Part shown: positions 43,958 to 51,004 of the stretch, in pieces
Layout of the letters: every line of letters begins with the position of its first letter
How positions within the stretch are numbered: position 1 is the stretch's first letter
NCBI GenBank assembly: GCA_944323245.1
Contig: CALURT010000018.1
Coordinates: 1 to 52,945, forward strand
DNA: 52,945 nucleotides
Direction: 5' to 3'
Source of the DNA: an uncultured Bacteroidales bacterium
GTDB taxonomy: Bacteria; Bacteroidota; Bacteroidia; Bacteroidales; UBA932
Notes under the pieces: generated by a model
Told to the model about the DNA's origin: nothing
Seen by the model: only the letters and a program-made list of their open reading frames with translations
Database searches by the model: none
Program-made: the position numbers and the translations under genes

Positions 43958-44718
43958 CCGTATTTTCTGCCTGTAAGAACTTCGTACTGCTCTTTACCGG
44001 CCTGAATACGTTCTTCATGCGTGAATTGCCTTTGGAGTTCCACTGCGAAATCCCGGCATTCGCTGAATAACTTGGAGGAATAAACCTCTTGCAATGTGTC
44101 ATTGCCGGGAAAGGCAGCGGCAATGGTTTCAGGTATCGTCTTTTTTATGTCATAAAATATTTCAAAATAGGCGGAATCGCACTTTTCGATATATCTGTAC
44201 AATGGCATACCGTCCCGAAGGGCCATTACCGGGTCCATTTTCTGTTTGATTGCAGTCATGTATCCGGTCAGGATTTCCATATATTTATCTTCGGCAGTTC
44301 CGGTAATGTCAGATGATGAACCGGTTGTTTCCATAACTTCATGCGTTGTCGCATTTTGTCCGGAAAAGGAATTGATTATCAGGACCAATCCGATGACAGA
44401 CAAAATTCCGAAGAGTGAAATTACTATAATGTTACGCCTGTTTCCGCGTCTGTCTTGCTTTGGCATACGGAAATCCGACCATCCCTCGTATCCGGCATAT
44501 CTTGCAAGGATAGAAAGTGTCGTCATTGACGGAGCCGCATCGTATTTCACATATCCGAACACCCTTTTCAACGTAGAGGCGCTGATGTTGTCCCCGGTCT
44601 TCAGGCTTATGTCCAAAGACAAGGCATCAAAGTCGGAAGCCGATTCTATCGTTCTTCCGAATTTCTCACGCACTGCGTTTTTCAAGGCTTCTATATGTTT
44701 CTTGTCATGATTCATCAT
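43951..44718 (-). CDS. Hypothetical protein with N-terminal HTH-like region and one membrane segment (255 aa)
   Basis: I start it at 44718 (MMNHDKKHIEALKNAVREKF) because the -7 element TATCTTTG lies at 44749-44742 and the longer frame begins upstream of it. Residues ~1-80 (DALSLDISLKTG, ISASTLKRVFGYVKYDAAPS, TLSILARYAGYEGWSDF) match a region often seen at the start of Bacteroidetes proteins and resembling a helix-turn-helix. Residues ~93-115 (RRNIIVISLFGILSVIGLVL) form a membrane helix, and the rest would be periplasmic. This layout suggests signal transduction across the inner membrane, but no function is known. Confidence 0.72.
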   Translation of the reverse strand: MMNHDKKHIEALKNAVREKFGRTIESASDFDALSLDISLKTGDNISASTLKRVFGYVKYDAAPSMTTLSILARYAGYEGWSDFRMPKQDRRGNRRNIIVISLFGILSVIGLVLIINSFSGQNATTHEVMETTGSSSDITGTAEDKYMEILTGYMTAIKQKMDPVMALRDGMPLYRYIEKCDSAYFEIFYDIKKTIPETIAAAFPGNDTLQEVYSSKLFSECRDFAVELQRQFTHEERIQAGKEQYEVLTGRKYGE

Positions 44719-44741
44719 GTTGTCGAACCGGGTTGTCACAC

Positions 44742-44749
44742 CAAAGATA
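44742..44749 (-). promoter_or_regulatory. -7 element of the HTH-membrane gene
   Basis: TATCTTTG on the minus strand, 23 bases before the chosen ATG. Confidence 0.45.
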
Positions 44750-44843
44750 AGGTTTTTTGTCTTATGAACAGGTTTGAACCGTTTTGAATTTTGAAAAACC
44801 TGAAGGGCAGGATATTTTTGTTCCAGAAAAACGGCAGTCTGCA

Positions 44844-44873
44844 TTGCGAATCTGATTTTAAGTGTTAACTTTG
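44844..44873 (+). promoter_or_regulatory. Promoter of the structured RNA candidate
   Basis: TTG (44844-44846), 19 bases, TAACTTTG (44866-44873). Transcription would start near 44880, with no reading frame following for 250 bases. Confidence 0.5.
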
Positions 44874-44879
44874 ATGCAA

Positions 44880-45040
44880 TCGGGCTTTGTCATGCTTGAA
44901 AAGTTAATACTGGATTTGTGAATCTTAGGATTCCCTGAACAACAAAACCGCCAATTTTGTCCCGGCTTGTAAAGTCGGGGGACTCAAGGGAAGAATAAGC
45001 ACGGTCTGCATACATTCGTATGTGCGGACTGCTTGTTTTT
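44880..45040 (+). ncRNA. Structured small RNA candidate (about 160 nt)
   Basis: After the promoter at 44844-44873 the transcript can fold into a three-way junction. TTCCCTGA (44931-44938) pairs with TCAAGGGAA (44984-44992) and encloses two hairpins: CAAAA/TTTTG (44943-44947, 44955-44959) and CCCGGCTT/AAGTCGGG (44961-44968, 44972-44979). A terminator follows: AAGCA and TGCTT (44997-45001, 45030-45034) close a stem capped by CATAC/GTATG, then five T. No protein is encoded. It does not look like 6S RNA, which is one long hairpin, or tmRNA. A match to one of the known Bacteroidales RNA motifs is possible. Confidence 0.6.
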
Positions 45041-45062
45041 CATATATGAGTCGGGGTGCTTG

Positions 45063-45109
45063 GCGGTGCCTGTTGTTCTGATGGAAGACGGCAGGTTCCG
45101 CACTTTTTA
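45063..45109 (+). terminator. Second terminator-like hairpin before the P-loop gene
   Basis: GCGG...CCTG (45063-45072) pairs with CAGG...CCGC (45092-45101), followed by ACTTTTTAT. It lies between the RNA candidate and the ATG at 45136, so it either backs up the first terminator or attenuates the P-loop gene. Confidence 0.45.
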
Positions 45110-45135
45110 TTGCCATACCTTAATGTTATAATATC

Positions 45136-45555
45136 ATGAAAGCAATGATCTGTTTCTGGGGGCTTTCTGGAATCGGCAAGACTCCCGCAATCAAAACCAT
45201 TTGGCAGAATTTAAAGAATGGCTCCAATCCGCCTTTGGATACTTCTTCTGATGACATTTGTGATATAGTGTATCTTGATGGTCATAAAATAGGGATAGAA
45301 AGCCAGGGCGATCCGGATTCCAAGCAGAAAGAATGGATAGATGAACTTATTAAAGAAGAATGCGAGATTATCATTTGCGCATCAAGGACTAAAGGAGGCA
45401 CTGTCGAAATCGTGGAAAGCAGAGCAAAGGACCATGGCTATGAACTGATCTGGCTGTCCCCGCTGTCATCTACTCAGAACAGCTTACACCCAGACCTTAA
45501 TTCCATCACGCCCGAATCTATCATACAACTCATCAAAATACTAACTGCCAAATAA
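45136..45555 (+). CDS. Small P-loop NTPase-like protein (139 aa)
   Basis: The N-terminus MKAMICFWGLSGIGKTPAIK carries a Walker A motif (GLSGIGKT) right after a first beta strand, as in nucleoside-kinase-type P-loop proteins. DIVYLDGHKIGIE and EIIICASRTKGGTVEIVES follow like the second and third strands of a kinase fold, and YELIWLSPL fits a last strand. This is close to the size of a minimal kinase-like domain. No substrate motif is recognised. It is transcribed toward a lipoprotein gene 9 bases on. Confidence 0.7.
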   Translation: MKAMICFWGLSGIGKTPAIKTIWQNLKNGSNPPLDTSSDDICDIVYLDGHKIGIESQGDPDSKQKEWIDELIKEECEIIICASRTKGGTVEIVESRAKDHGYELIWLSPLSSTQNSLHPDLNSITPESIIQLIKILTAK

Positions 45556-45564
45556 TTACAAAAT

Positions 45565-46383
45565 ATGAAAATAATGAAAAAATTTTTAGTCTGCATGACT
45601 TTCGCGGGTATATTGTGCAGTTGCGGTTCGGATAAGGAGGTCTTCGAATCGTGGAAAGGCTGGGTGGCTATGAACACTTGTTCCTATAACCTGCAGGAGG
45701 AGTTCAAAAAGGAATATGCCAACAAGGGGGATCTCAGTTCGTTGTTTTATGAAAACGAAACTTCGGTTGTATATACCAGCGGGTACGAGCGTGTTTCTTG
45801 GACAACAGACGATTTATCTGTTTTAGGTTCAAATATATATATGATATTAGGAGGTAAGATCGACTATAGATACACTCAACTTATTCAAAATTCTGATTAT
45901 ATGTCGGATAATGATATAGTCATGAGCGAGATCAAGAGCTCCATTGATTATGCAGTTGACCCTGAGTCTCATTCTTATCGTCATTTTGGGAGCAAAATGG
46001 GGCTTATTTCTGATGAAAACGATGTATTATATTGGGGTGTAGAGGACAAACTTCCTGAGTCATTACATAAGTATTATCCGACTCTAGTAGAATATAATGT
46101 CGACTGGCTGTTCAGAAATGAAAACAATCTCAAGACTCTGGCGAATGATCTTTTGGGTCTTTGCGGCAGCTACAGCGATTTCTATGATTTCGTGATGGAC
46201 TCGGTATCTGTCCTGGATTCCGAATGGATAGAAAACAGGGCCGGTTCCGATGTCTATGATGTCATATATCAGATAGATGCGGGAGATTTGACTAAATATG
46301 CGCTATGCCAGATATTGGTCAACGATGAGAACAGTGAGATACAGCTTATAAACAGTTCGGACAGTCTTATGGACCTATATTAA
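45565..46383 (+). CDS. Lipoprotein of unknown function (272 aa)
   Basis: MKIMKKFLVCMTFAGILCSC ends in a lipobox with Cys20 as the lipid site; the ATG at 45574 is an equally good start. The mature part is acidic and Tyr-rich (LYENETSVVYTSGYERVSW, YYPTLVEYNVDWLF, DFYDFVMDSVSVLDSEWIE), without known motifs. It follows the P-loop gene by 9 bases. Its stop codon is the TAA of a dispersed repeat that also ends the lipoprotein gene at 11964. Location would be the outer or inner membrane surface. Confidence 0.72.
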   Translation: MKIMKKFLVCMTFAGILCSCGSDKEVFESWKGWVAMNTCSYNLQEEFKKEYANKGDLSSLFYENETSVVYTSGYERVSWTTDDLSVLGSNIYMILGGKIDYRYTQLIQNSDYMSDNDIVMSEIKSSIDYAVDPESHSYRHFGSKMGLISDENDVLYWGVEDKLPESLHKYYPTLVEYNVDWLFRNENNLKTLANDLLGLCGSYSDFYDFVMDSVSVLDSEWIENRAGSDVYDVIYQIDAGDLTKYALCQILVNDENSEIQLINSSDSLMDLY

Positions 46384-46441
46384 CGTCAGTTCGACGAATT
46401 TATGTTGTTCAGTGCCAGAGAATTCGTCGAACAGTCGTTAA
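46380..46441. repeat. Dispersed repeat, copy 2, with its inverted arm
   Basis: 46380-46412 match 11961-11993 (TTAACG, variable bases, TTCGACGAATTTATGTTG). The first 21 bases also pair with 46421-46441 (AATTCGTCGAA, four bases, CGTTAA), giving a stem broken only by a 4-base bulge. The TAA is the stop codon of the lipoprotein gene. Confidence 0.7.
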
Positions 46442-46469
46442 GGATTTCTTCGAAATCCATTTATCTTAA

Positions 46470-46562
46470 ACCCCAGTCGCTGTAGCGACAGCCCCTTTTC
46501 AAGGGGCGCCACCCCCATTCGCCCCCCTCGCCGGGGGCTCGTCGCAGGACGTTATCCTGCTC
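46470..46562. repeat. Cluster of four short perfect hairpins
   Basis: GTCGCT/AGCGAC (46476-46489), GCCCCTT/AAGGGGC (46491-46507), GCCCCC/GGGGGC (46521-46538) and GCAGGA/TCCTGC (46544-46560) follow each other between two convergent genes. The stretch is far more GC-rich than its surroundings. It looks like a dispersed REP-type element; no gene is present. Confidence 0.6.
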
Positions 46563-46634
46563 CTTCATAGGTAATTCGAAGACTTTCAATAAATTGAAAT
46601 TCATCGAACTCACGTTATTTAAGATTTCGATTCC

Positions 46635-47933
46635 TCATAGCTTGTTGATTTTTTCCAACAGGAAATCCTCGATGTTAATATATTGCACGCCTTTATCGTC
46701 AGTCCAAGGCAACACATTGTCGTTTACGACAACGATTTTTGCGAATGAGTCGTCAATTCTATTGAGCGAATTGACTTCCTGTAGCCGCTTCTCTTCATTG
46801 GAAACCGTCAGGGCTGACTGTATGTAATAGCGCTTGTCGGCCAGATTTATCACAAAATCAACTTCAAGCTGTGAACGCTTGTTTTTTCCTTCTATCGAAT
46901 AGTTGTACTCTACAATTCCGACGTCCACGTTGAATCCCCGTGCCTTGAGCTCGTTGTAAATAATGTTCTCCATGATATGGTTCTCTTCTTGCTGGCGGAA
47001 ATTGAGCAGGGCATTGCGCAAGCCTATGTCCGTGAAGTAATATTTAAGCGGCGAATCAATGTATGAACGGCCTTTTATGTCGTAGCGATATGCCTTGTTT
47101 AAAATATAAGCTTCAATGAAACAGTCAAGATAGTTTGAAATCGTATCACTTTTTATTTTCATCCCCTTGACAGACTGGAATGTATTGGCCAAACGGGTCG
47201 GATTGGTCAGTGAACCCACGGCGGAAGCCACGACATTGAGCAATTCGTCGAGGGTTTCCGCATCCGCACGAAGTCTGTTACGCTCAATCACATCCTTTAT
47301 ATACGTGAGCCTGAAAAGGTCTTGTAAATAGCTGGATTTCTCCTCATGGGTAGACCGTTGCAGGACTATAGGCATTCCGCCGTAAGCGATAAACTCTCGC
47401 CATGCAAAACGTTTCTCTTTTGGATAAGCGGGATAAAACTCGTCATAAGTCAATGGGGTGATGTGTATCTCCTGCCCCCTGTCACGGAAGGCAGTGGCCA
47501 CGTCGGAAGACAGCATCTTTGAATTGCTTCCCGTCACATATACGTCCACATTTGGCAGGCTCTTCAAGCCCAACAGCACATCAACAAAGGTGATTTTTGC
47601 GCCGGAGTCTTTAGGAAGATAAGGATTTTCTATCGACTCAACCATCTGTATCTCATCAAGCAGAATATAATAGTCTTTTGAAGTATCGCCCACCATTTTG
47701 CGAAGATGTTCACCTAATTTCAGGGGATTCCTGTAACGTGCGTTCATGTCGTTGTCAAGCTCGATCATTATAATCTGGTCGTCAGCTATTCCATCCTGCA
47801 CGAGATAGTCACGATAGAGTACCCCCAGCAAATAGGATTTGCCACATCGCCTGATACCTGTTATGATTTTTATCTGTCCGTTTTTACGGCTGTCTATCAA
47901 CTTTTGAAGATTCCTTTTTCGTTCTATTCTCAT
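46635..47933 (-). CDS. ATPase with DUF4143 (AAA_14 family), copy 1
   Basis: 432 residues. Walker A is GIRRCGKSYLL near residue 26, Walker B is YYILLDEIQMV, and sensor-type VYVTGSNSKMLSSD follows. The C-terminal half carries DUF4143, a nuclease-like fold (LEVDFVINLADKRYYIQSAL). Such genes are abundant and variable in Bacteroidales genomes and their role is not settled. The promoter-like TATCTTTA lies about 50 bases upstream. Convergent with the lipoprotein gene. Confidence 0.92.
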   Translation of the reverse strand: MRIERKRNLQKLIDSRKNGQIKIITGIRRCGKSYLLGVLYRDYLVQDGIADDQIIMIELDNDMNARYRNPLKLGEHLRKMVGDTSKDYYILLDEIQMVESIENPYLPKDSGAKITFVDVLLGLKSLPNVDVYVTGSNSKMLSSDVATAFRDRGQEIHITPLTYDEFYPAYPKEKRFAWREFIAYGGMPIVLQRSTHEEKSSYLQDLFRLTYIKDVIERNRLRADAETLDELLNVVASAVGSLTNPTRLANTFQSVKGMKIKSDTISNYLDCFIEAYILNKAYRYDIKGRSYIDSPLKYYFTDIGLRNALLNFRQQEENHIMENIIYNELKARGFNVDVGIVEYNYSIEGKNKRSQLEVDFVINLADKRYYIQSALTVSNEEKRLQEVNSLNRIDDSFAKIVVVNDNVLPWTDDKGVQYINIEDFLLEKINKL

Positions 47934-48116
47934 TTATTTAACGGAAATTTTTGCGGATACACGAATTTTTACCCTGTAAAGATAGCGAAGATTCTTCATT
48001 TACGCATATGAACGGTATGGAATATTGCTGTTTTATGACCTTCCCTGAAATTGGTTGTCACTTTTAGAGCGGTTAAATTAATATACGTCAGGAACGGAGA
48101 GCTATCAACTGATTAT

Positions 48117-48156
48117 TGAAATTCAAAATATTTCAAATAAAAAATTTTGAATTTCA
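48117..48156. promoter_or_regulatory. Operator-like inverted repeat before higB-higA
   Basis: TGAAATTCAAAAT (48117-48129) and ATTTTGAATTTCA (48144-48156) are a perfect 13-bp inverted repeat that overlaps the -33 TTTG (48146-48149). ATTATT sequences extend both sides. Binding of the antitoxin here would block the promoter. Confidence 0.65.
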
Positions 48157-48167
48157 GAATAATCTCA

Positions 48168-48175
48168 TATCTTTG
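48168..48175 (+). promoter_or_regulatory. -7 element of higB-higA
   Basis: TATCTTTG, 14 bases before the higB ATG, with TTTG 18 bases upstream. Transcripts would have a very short leader. Confidence 0.5.
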
Positions 48176-48189
48176 TAGAAAAATCTGAT

Positions 48190-48489
48190 ATGAGGATAGT
48201 GTCGCACAGAAAACTCAGGGAGTTTTATGAGAGTCGGGGAATGGAAGATGCGAAAGTGGCTTTGGAGCGTTGGTATCAGATAACGGAAGAAGCACAGTGG
48301 GCGAATCTGTCGGATATCAAGATCGATTTTCCGTCAGTGGATTATGTGGGGAACCAGCATTATGTATTTAATATAAAAGGGAATAAATACAGGCTGATCG
48401 TCGTGGTAAAGTTCCGGATGGGATATGTTTTCATCAGATTTGTAGGAACACATGCCGAGTATGACAGGATAAATTGTGCTACTATATAA
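48190..48489 (+). CDS. higB: HigB-family mRNA interferase toxin
   Basis: 99 residues. The pattern MRIVSHRKLREFYESRG, ALERWYQITEEAQWANLSDI and NIKGNKYRLIVVVKFRMGYV (RLIVxVxF...FVGTHAEYDR at the end) matches the HigB/RelE-like toxin family that cleaves mRNA on the ribosome. Toxin comes first, as is normal for HigBA. Its stop is 1 base before the antitoxin start. Confidence 0.93.
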   Translation: MRIVSHRKLREFYESRGMEDAKVALERWYQITEEAQWANLSDIKIDFPSVDYVGNQHYVFNIKGNKYRLIVVVKFRMGYVFIRFVGTHAEYDRINCATI

Positions 48490-48490
48490 A

Positions 48491-48859
48491 ATGACAGGAA
48501 TGAACATAACGAAATCACAATACGAGTTTGCTTTGGCAAAGATAGAGGAGTTGCTGCCGATGGTGGCGGAAGATGCTCCCACTGATGACAAGAACGCTGT
48601 GGAACTTTCCATATTGTCTGATGTGGTCATCGAATATGAAAAGGAGCATTTCCCGATAGAGAAGCCTACCGTTGCAGAGCTTGTCGAACTGTCTTTGGAA
48701 GAGAAGAACATGACCCAGAAGCAGTTGGCGGAAGAAATCGGAGTGAGTCCTTCCCGGATCAGCGACTATGTGAACGGACGGGCCGAACCGACCCTCAAGA
48801 TAGCCAGTTCCCTTTGTAAAGTGCTTGATATCCATCCGTCAGCGATGCTGGGACTATAG
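48491..48859 (+). CDS. higA: HigA-family antitoxin
   Basis: 122 residues from the ATG at 48491 (a frame from 48476 would overlap the toxin). The C-terminal half is an XRE-type helix-turn-helix (MTQKQLAEEIGVSPSRISDY, VNGRAEPTLKIASSLCKVL). The N-terminal half (YEFALAKIEELLPMV) is the part that wraps the toxin in this subfamily. It would neutralise HigB and repress the operon through the inverted repeat at 48117-48156. Confidence 0.92.
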   Translation: MTGMNITKSQYEFALAKIEELLPMVAEDAPTDDKNAVELSILSDVVIEYEKEHFPIEKPTVAELVELSLEEKNMTQKQLAEEIGVSPSRISDYVNGRAEPTLKIASSLCKVLDIHPSAMLGL

Positions 48860-48876
48860 TTTGCCTGTTGTTCTCC

Positions 48877-50082
48877 TTAATACATACAGCCGAACATCCA
48901 AAGAGGTATTCGGTTGCCTCCTCCGCACTCGACATCGTCAATCGCGAGATAACTGTCCGGTAAATCTGCTATCTGATCGAAAGCCTTGCGGCTTCCTCCC
49001 ACTTCGAACAGATATTGGCTGTCAGCCATAAAGTCGCCTTGTTCAGGCATAGTAAGTGATGTGACTGCTCCGACCTGATTTGCAAAGAAAGTTTCACGCA
49101 AAGTGCCTTCCGATATTCTGTCGGAAAGGGCATACATTAAATTCGTGTTATTCAAATAGATTTTTTTGGGTCCTGTCAAATGCTTATAGTCCTTTGCCTT
49201 GTCCGTAAGCAGAATCAGCAATCCGGCACGGTCTAGCAGGTACAGCATTTTCAGTGTCTGATCCCGAGTCGATTCCAATTGTGAAGCGAGTTTGTTGATA
49301 TTCGGTTCCAGAGGGACATTTCCTGCAATAATCATAAGGAGCTTCTTGATTTTCTGCGCTGTAATGTATGTAATGTTTTCGACTGCCTGAATGTCATTGT
49401 CTATAATGAGCCGAACGACCTCTCCAATGCGCATCATGTAATCTTCTCCGGCTTCTTTATAGTATGGATAATATCCCTTTCGAAGGTAGTCATCGAAATG
49501 TTTCAGCACCTTGATTTTAGAAGATACATTCAAGGCATATCCAGCATGGTCCGAAAGCAGATGTTCCAATCCGGCAGGTGGAATGGTAGCGATGTTCTCA
49601 TATTCCAGATATTCACGGAATGACAACCCATTGAGTGTGTATAGCGACTGCCTGCGGGACAAGTCGGCTGTGGAATTGTCTATGGCAAGCATAGCAGAGC
49701 CTGTATAGACGATATTCAGGTCGGGATAATTGTCATAGAAGTGCTTGAGCAGGGTCGTCCAGTTCCGGTATCTGTGCACTTCGTCGAAATAGATGTGCAG
49801 TATCCCATGTGTATAGAGGAATTCTACCAGTTCTTCCAATTCGTGATTTTCAAACCAGAGATTGTCGAGTGAGACATACAGGACATCATTGATATTGCTG
49901 AAAGTCTCTTTGATGTGTTGCAGAAGCATAGTGGTTTTGCCTACGCCTCTTGCTCCTTTTATGCCTACTAACCGGACACTCCAGTCAATCCGGTCGTGCA
50001 GATATCGCTTGAAACGTAAATCGGTTGCGGCAAGTTTTCTGTAATAGGCATTCAACAACGGCTGAATATCTGAATAATCCAT
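48877..50082 (-). CDS. ATPase with DUF4143 (AAA_14 family), copy 2
   Basis: 401 residues. Walker A GARGVGKTTML near residue 45, Walker B LHIYFDEVHR, sensor VYTGSAMLAI, then DUF4143 with DFMADSQYLFEVGG before the end. Distinct from copy 1 in sequence (about 30 residues shorter) but of the same layout. Promoter TATATTTG at 50115-50108; inverted AAAACACTTTT arms lie just upstream. Confidence 0.92.
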   Translation of the reverse strand: MDYSDIQPLLNAYYRKLAATDLRFKRYLHDRIDWSVRLVGIKGARGVGKTTMLLQHIKETFSNINDVLYVSLDNLWFENHELEELVEFLYTHGILHIYFDEVHRYRNWTTLLKHFYDNYPDLNIVYTGSAMLAIDNSTADLSRRQSLYTLNGLSFREYLEYENIATIPPAGLEHLLSDHAGYALNVSSKIKVLKHFDDYLRKGYYPYYKEAGEDYMMRIGEVVRLIIDNDIQAVENITYITAQKIKKLLMIIAGNVPLEPNINKLASQLESTRDQTLKMLYLLDRAGLLILLTDKAKDYKHLTGPKKIYLNNTNLMYALSDRISEGTLRETFFANQVGAVTSLTMPEQGDFMADSQYLFEVGGSRKAFDQIADLPDSYLAIDDVECGGGNRIPLWMFGCMY

Positions 50083-50107
50083 GATAAATCAAATTATTGT
50101 ACCACTG

Positions 50108-50173
50108 CAAATATATAAAACACTTTTTAAAAAGCGAAATTTATCATAAAAAGCACCTTTCGAAAAGTGTTTT
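50108..50173 (-). promoter_or_regulatory. Promoter and inverted arms of DUF4143 copy 2
   Basis: On the minus strand TATATTTG (50115-50108) is the -7. Perfect 11-bp arms AAAACACTTTT (50117-50127) and AAAAGTGTTTT (50163-50173) surround the -33 region. Related arms occur at the broken third copy (50836-50892), so the motif may be a family operator. Confidence 0.5.
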
Positions 50174-50237
50174 GTGGTTTTGCTCATCGAGTCCTGCTTA
50201 AAAGTATTTCATAGCCCGGAGGAAAATGAAAGTCGTT

Positions 50238-50260
50238 CCATGTATAATTGGTATACATGG
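50238..50260. repeat. Perfect 9-bp palindrome CCATGTATA/TATACATGG
   Basis: Arms of 9 bp around ATTGG. It is directly followed by CAAATATA (a minus-strand TATATTTG at 50268-50261). It lies in the 243-base region without genes between the two DUF4143 loci and may be an operator. Confidence 0.5.
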
Positions 50261-50278
50261 CAAATATACGATTTTTTC

Positions 50279-50322
50279 AAAAAGTACACATGTTTGTGAA
50301 CCACAGACTTGTGTACTTTTGT
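50279..50322. terminator. Bidirectional terminator after the broken DUF4143 gene
   Basis: AAAGTACACA (50281-50290) pairs with TGTGTACTTT (50310-50319), a perfect 10-bp stem. It is followed by T-rich tails on both strands, just after the pseudogene stop at 50326. Confidence 0.6.
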
Positions 50323-50325
50323 TTT

Positions 50326-50844
50326 TCAATACAGAAATCCGAAAGCCCAAAGCGGAATTTTCCTGAAGACGGCGGACTCGATGTCGTCAGCGGCTATGTA
50401 TCCGTTTTCTGCATCCTTTATCTGGCTGAAATCCTTGTCCCGGCCTCCGACTTCGATGATATATTTTCTGTCTATACGGAAGTCTCCTGATTTCATGCCT
50501 CCGTATTCCACGACATGTCCTGCCGATGCAAGCTGGTTGCAAAAAAATGTTTCCCGGACAGTGCCTTTTTCAGGAGTTTCCAATGAAAGGATATGCAGAA
50601 GATTGGAATTGTCCAAAAGAATTTTATCCGGTTTCTGCAGGTCACCGGTGGTGGAGAGATCCGTAAACAATCGTCTTATTATCTTCGCCTCATCCAAATT
50701 CTTGAGATATTTCAAGGTCGTTAGCCGCTGGATGCCGATATTCCGTGACATTTTGGCTATATCCACTTCAAATGGAACAAGTCCGGAAATAATCTGGAGT
50801 AAAGCCTTTATTTTTCTTGTGTTGCCGGGCTCGATAAGTGTTTT
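50326..50844 (-). pseudogene. Truncated DUF4143 ATPase, copy 3 (C-terminal half only)
   Basis: The frame is open only from 50844, directly after a TAA stop, and lacks the Walker A/B part. It aligns with copy 2: NTRKIKALLQIISGLVPFEV against the corresponding AQKIKKLLMIIAGNVPLEP, then VRETFFCNQLASAGHVVE and YIIEVGGRDKDFSQI, ending IPLWAFGFLY where copy 2 ends IPLWMFGCMY. The truncation coincides with an inverted arm at 50836-50849, which suggests that a deletion joined the promoter region to the middle of the gene. Confidence 0.8.
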
Positions 50845-50892
50845 TTATAAAAAACAAAAATGGAGACAAAATGTTTTCTATAAAAAACACTT
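50836..50892. repeat. 14-bp inverted repeat at the truncation point
   Basis: AAGTGTTTTTTATA (50836-50849) and TATAAAAAACACTT (50879-50892) are perfect arms with a 29-base spacer. The AAGTGTTTT core is shared with the arms at 50117 and 50163, but in the opposite order. Confidence 0.6.
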
Positions 50893-50955
50893 TCGGATCT
50901 ATGCTGCACCATATTCGTAATATATAGATTGTCTTTATAATTTCGTCGAAATCAG

Positions 50956-50986
50956 TTGACAAAATTTATCAAAATCACTATCTTTG
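50956..50986 (+). promoter_or_regulatory. Promoter of the XRE-ImmA/IrrE and PIN genes
   Basis: TTG (50956-50958), 20 bases, TATCTTTG (50979-50986), 18 bases before the ATG. Confidence 0.6.
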
Positions 50987-51004
50987 TAACCTAAAATAAA
51001 TCTG

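Noticed and set aside
44880..45040. 6S RNA or tmRNA as identity of the RNA candidate
   Set aside because: The fold is a three-way junction with a separate terminator, not one long bulged hairpin, and there is no tRNA-like end or tag reading frame.
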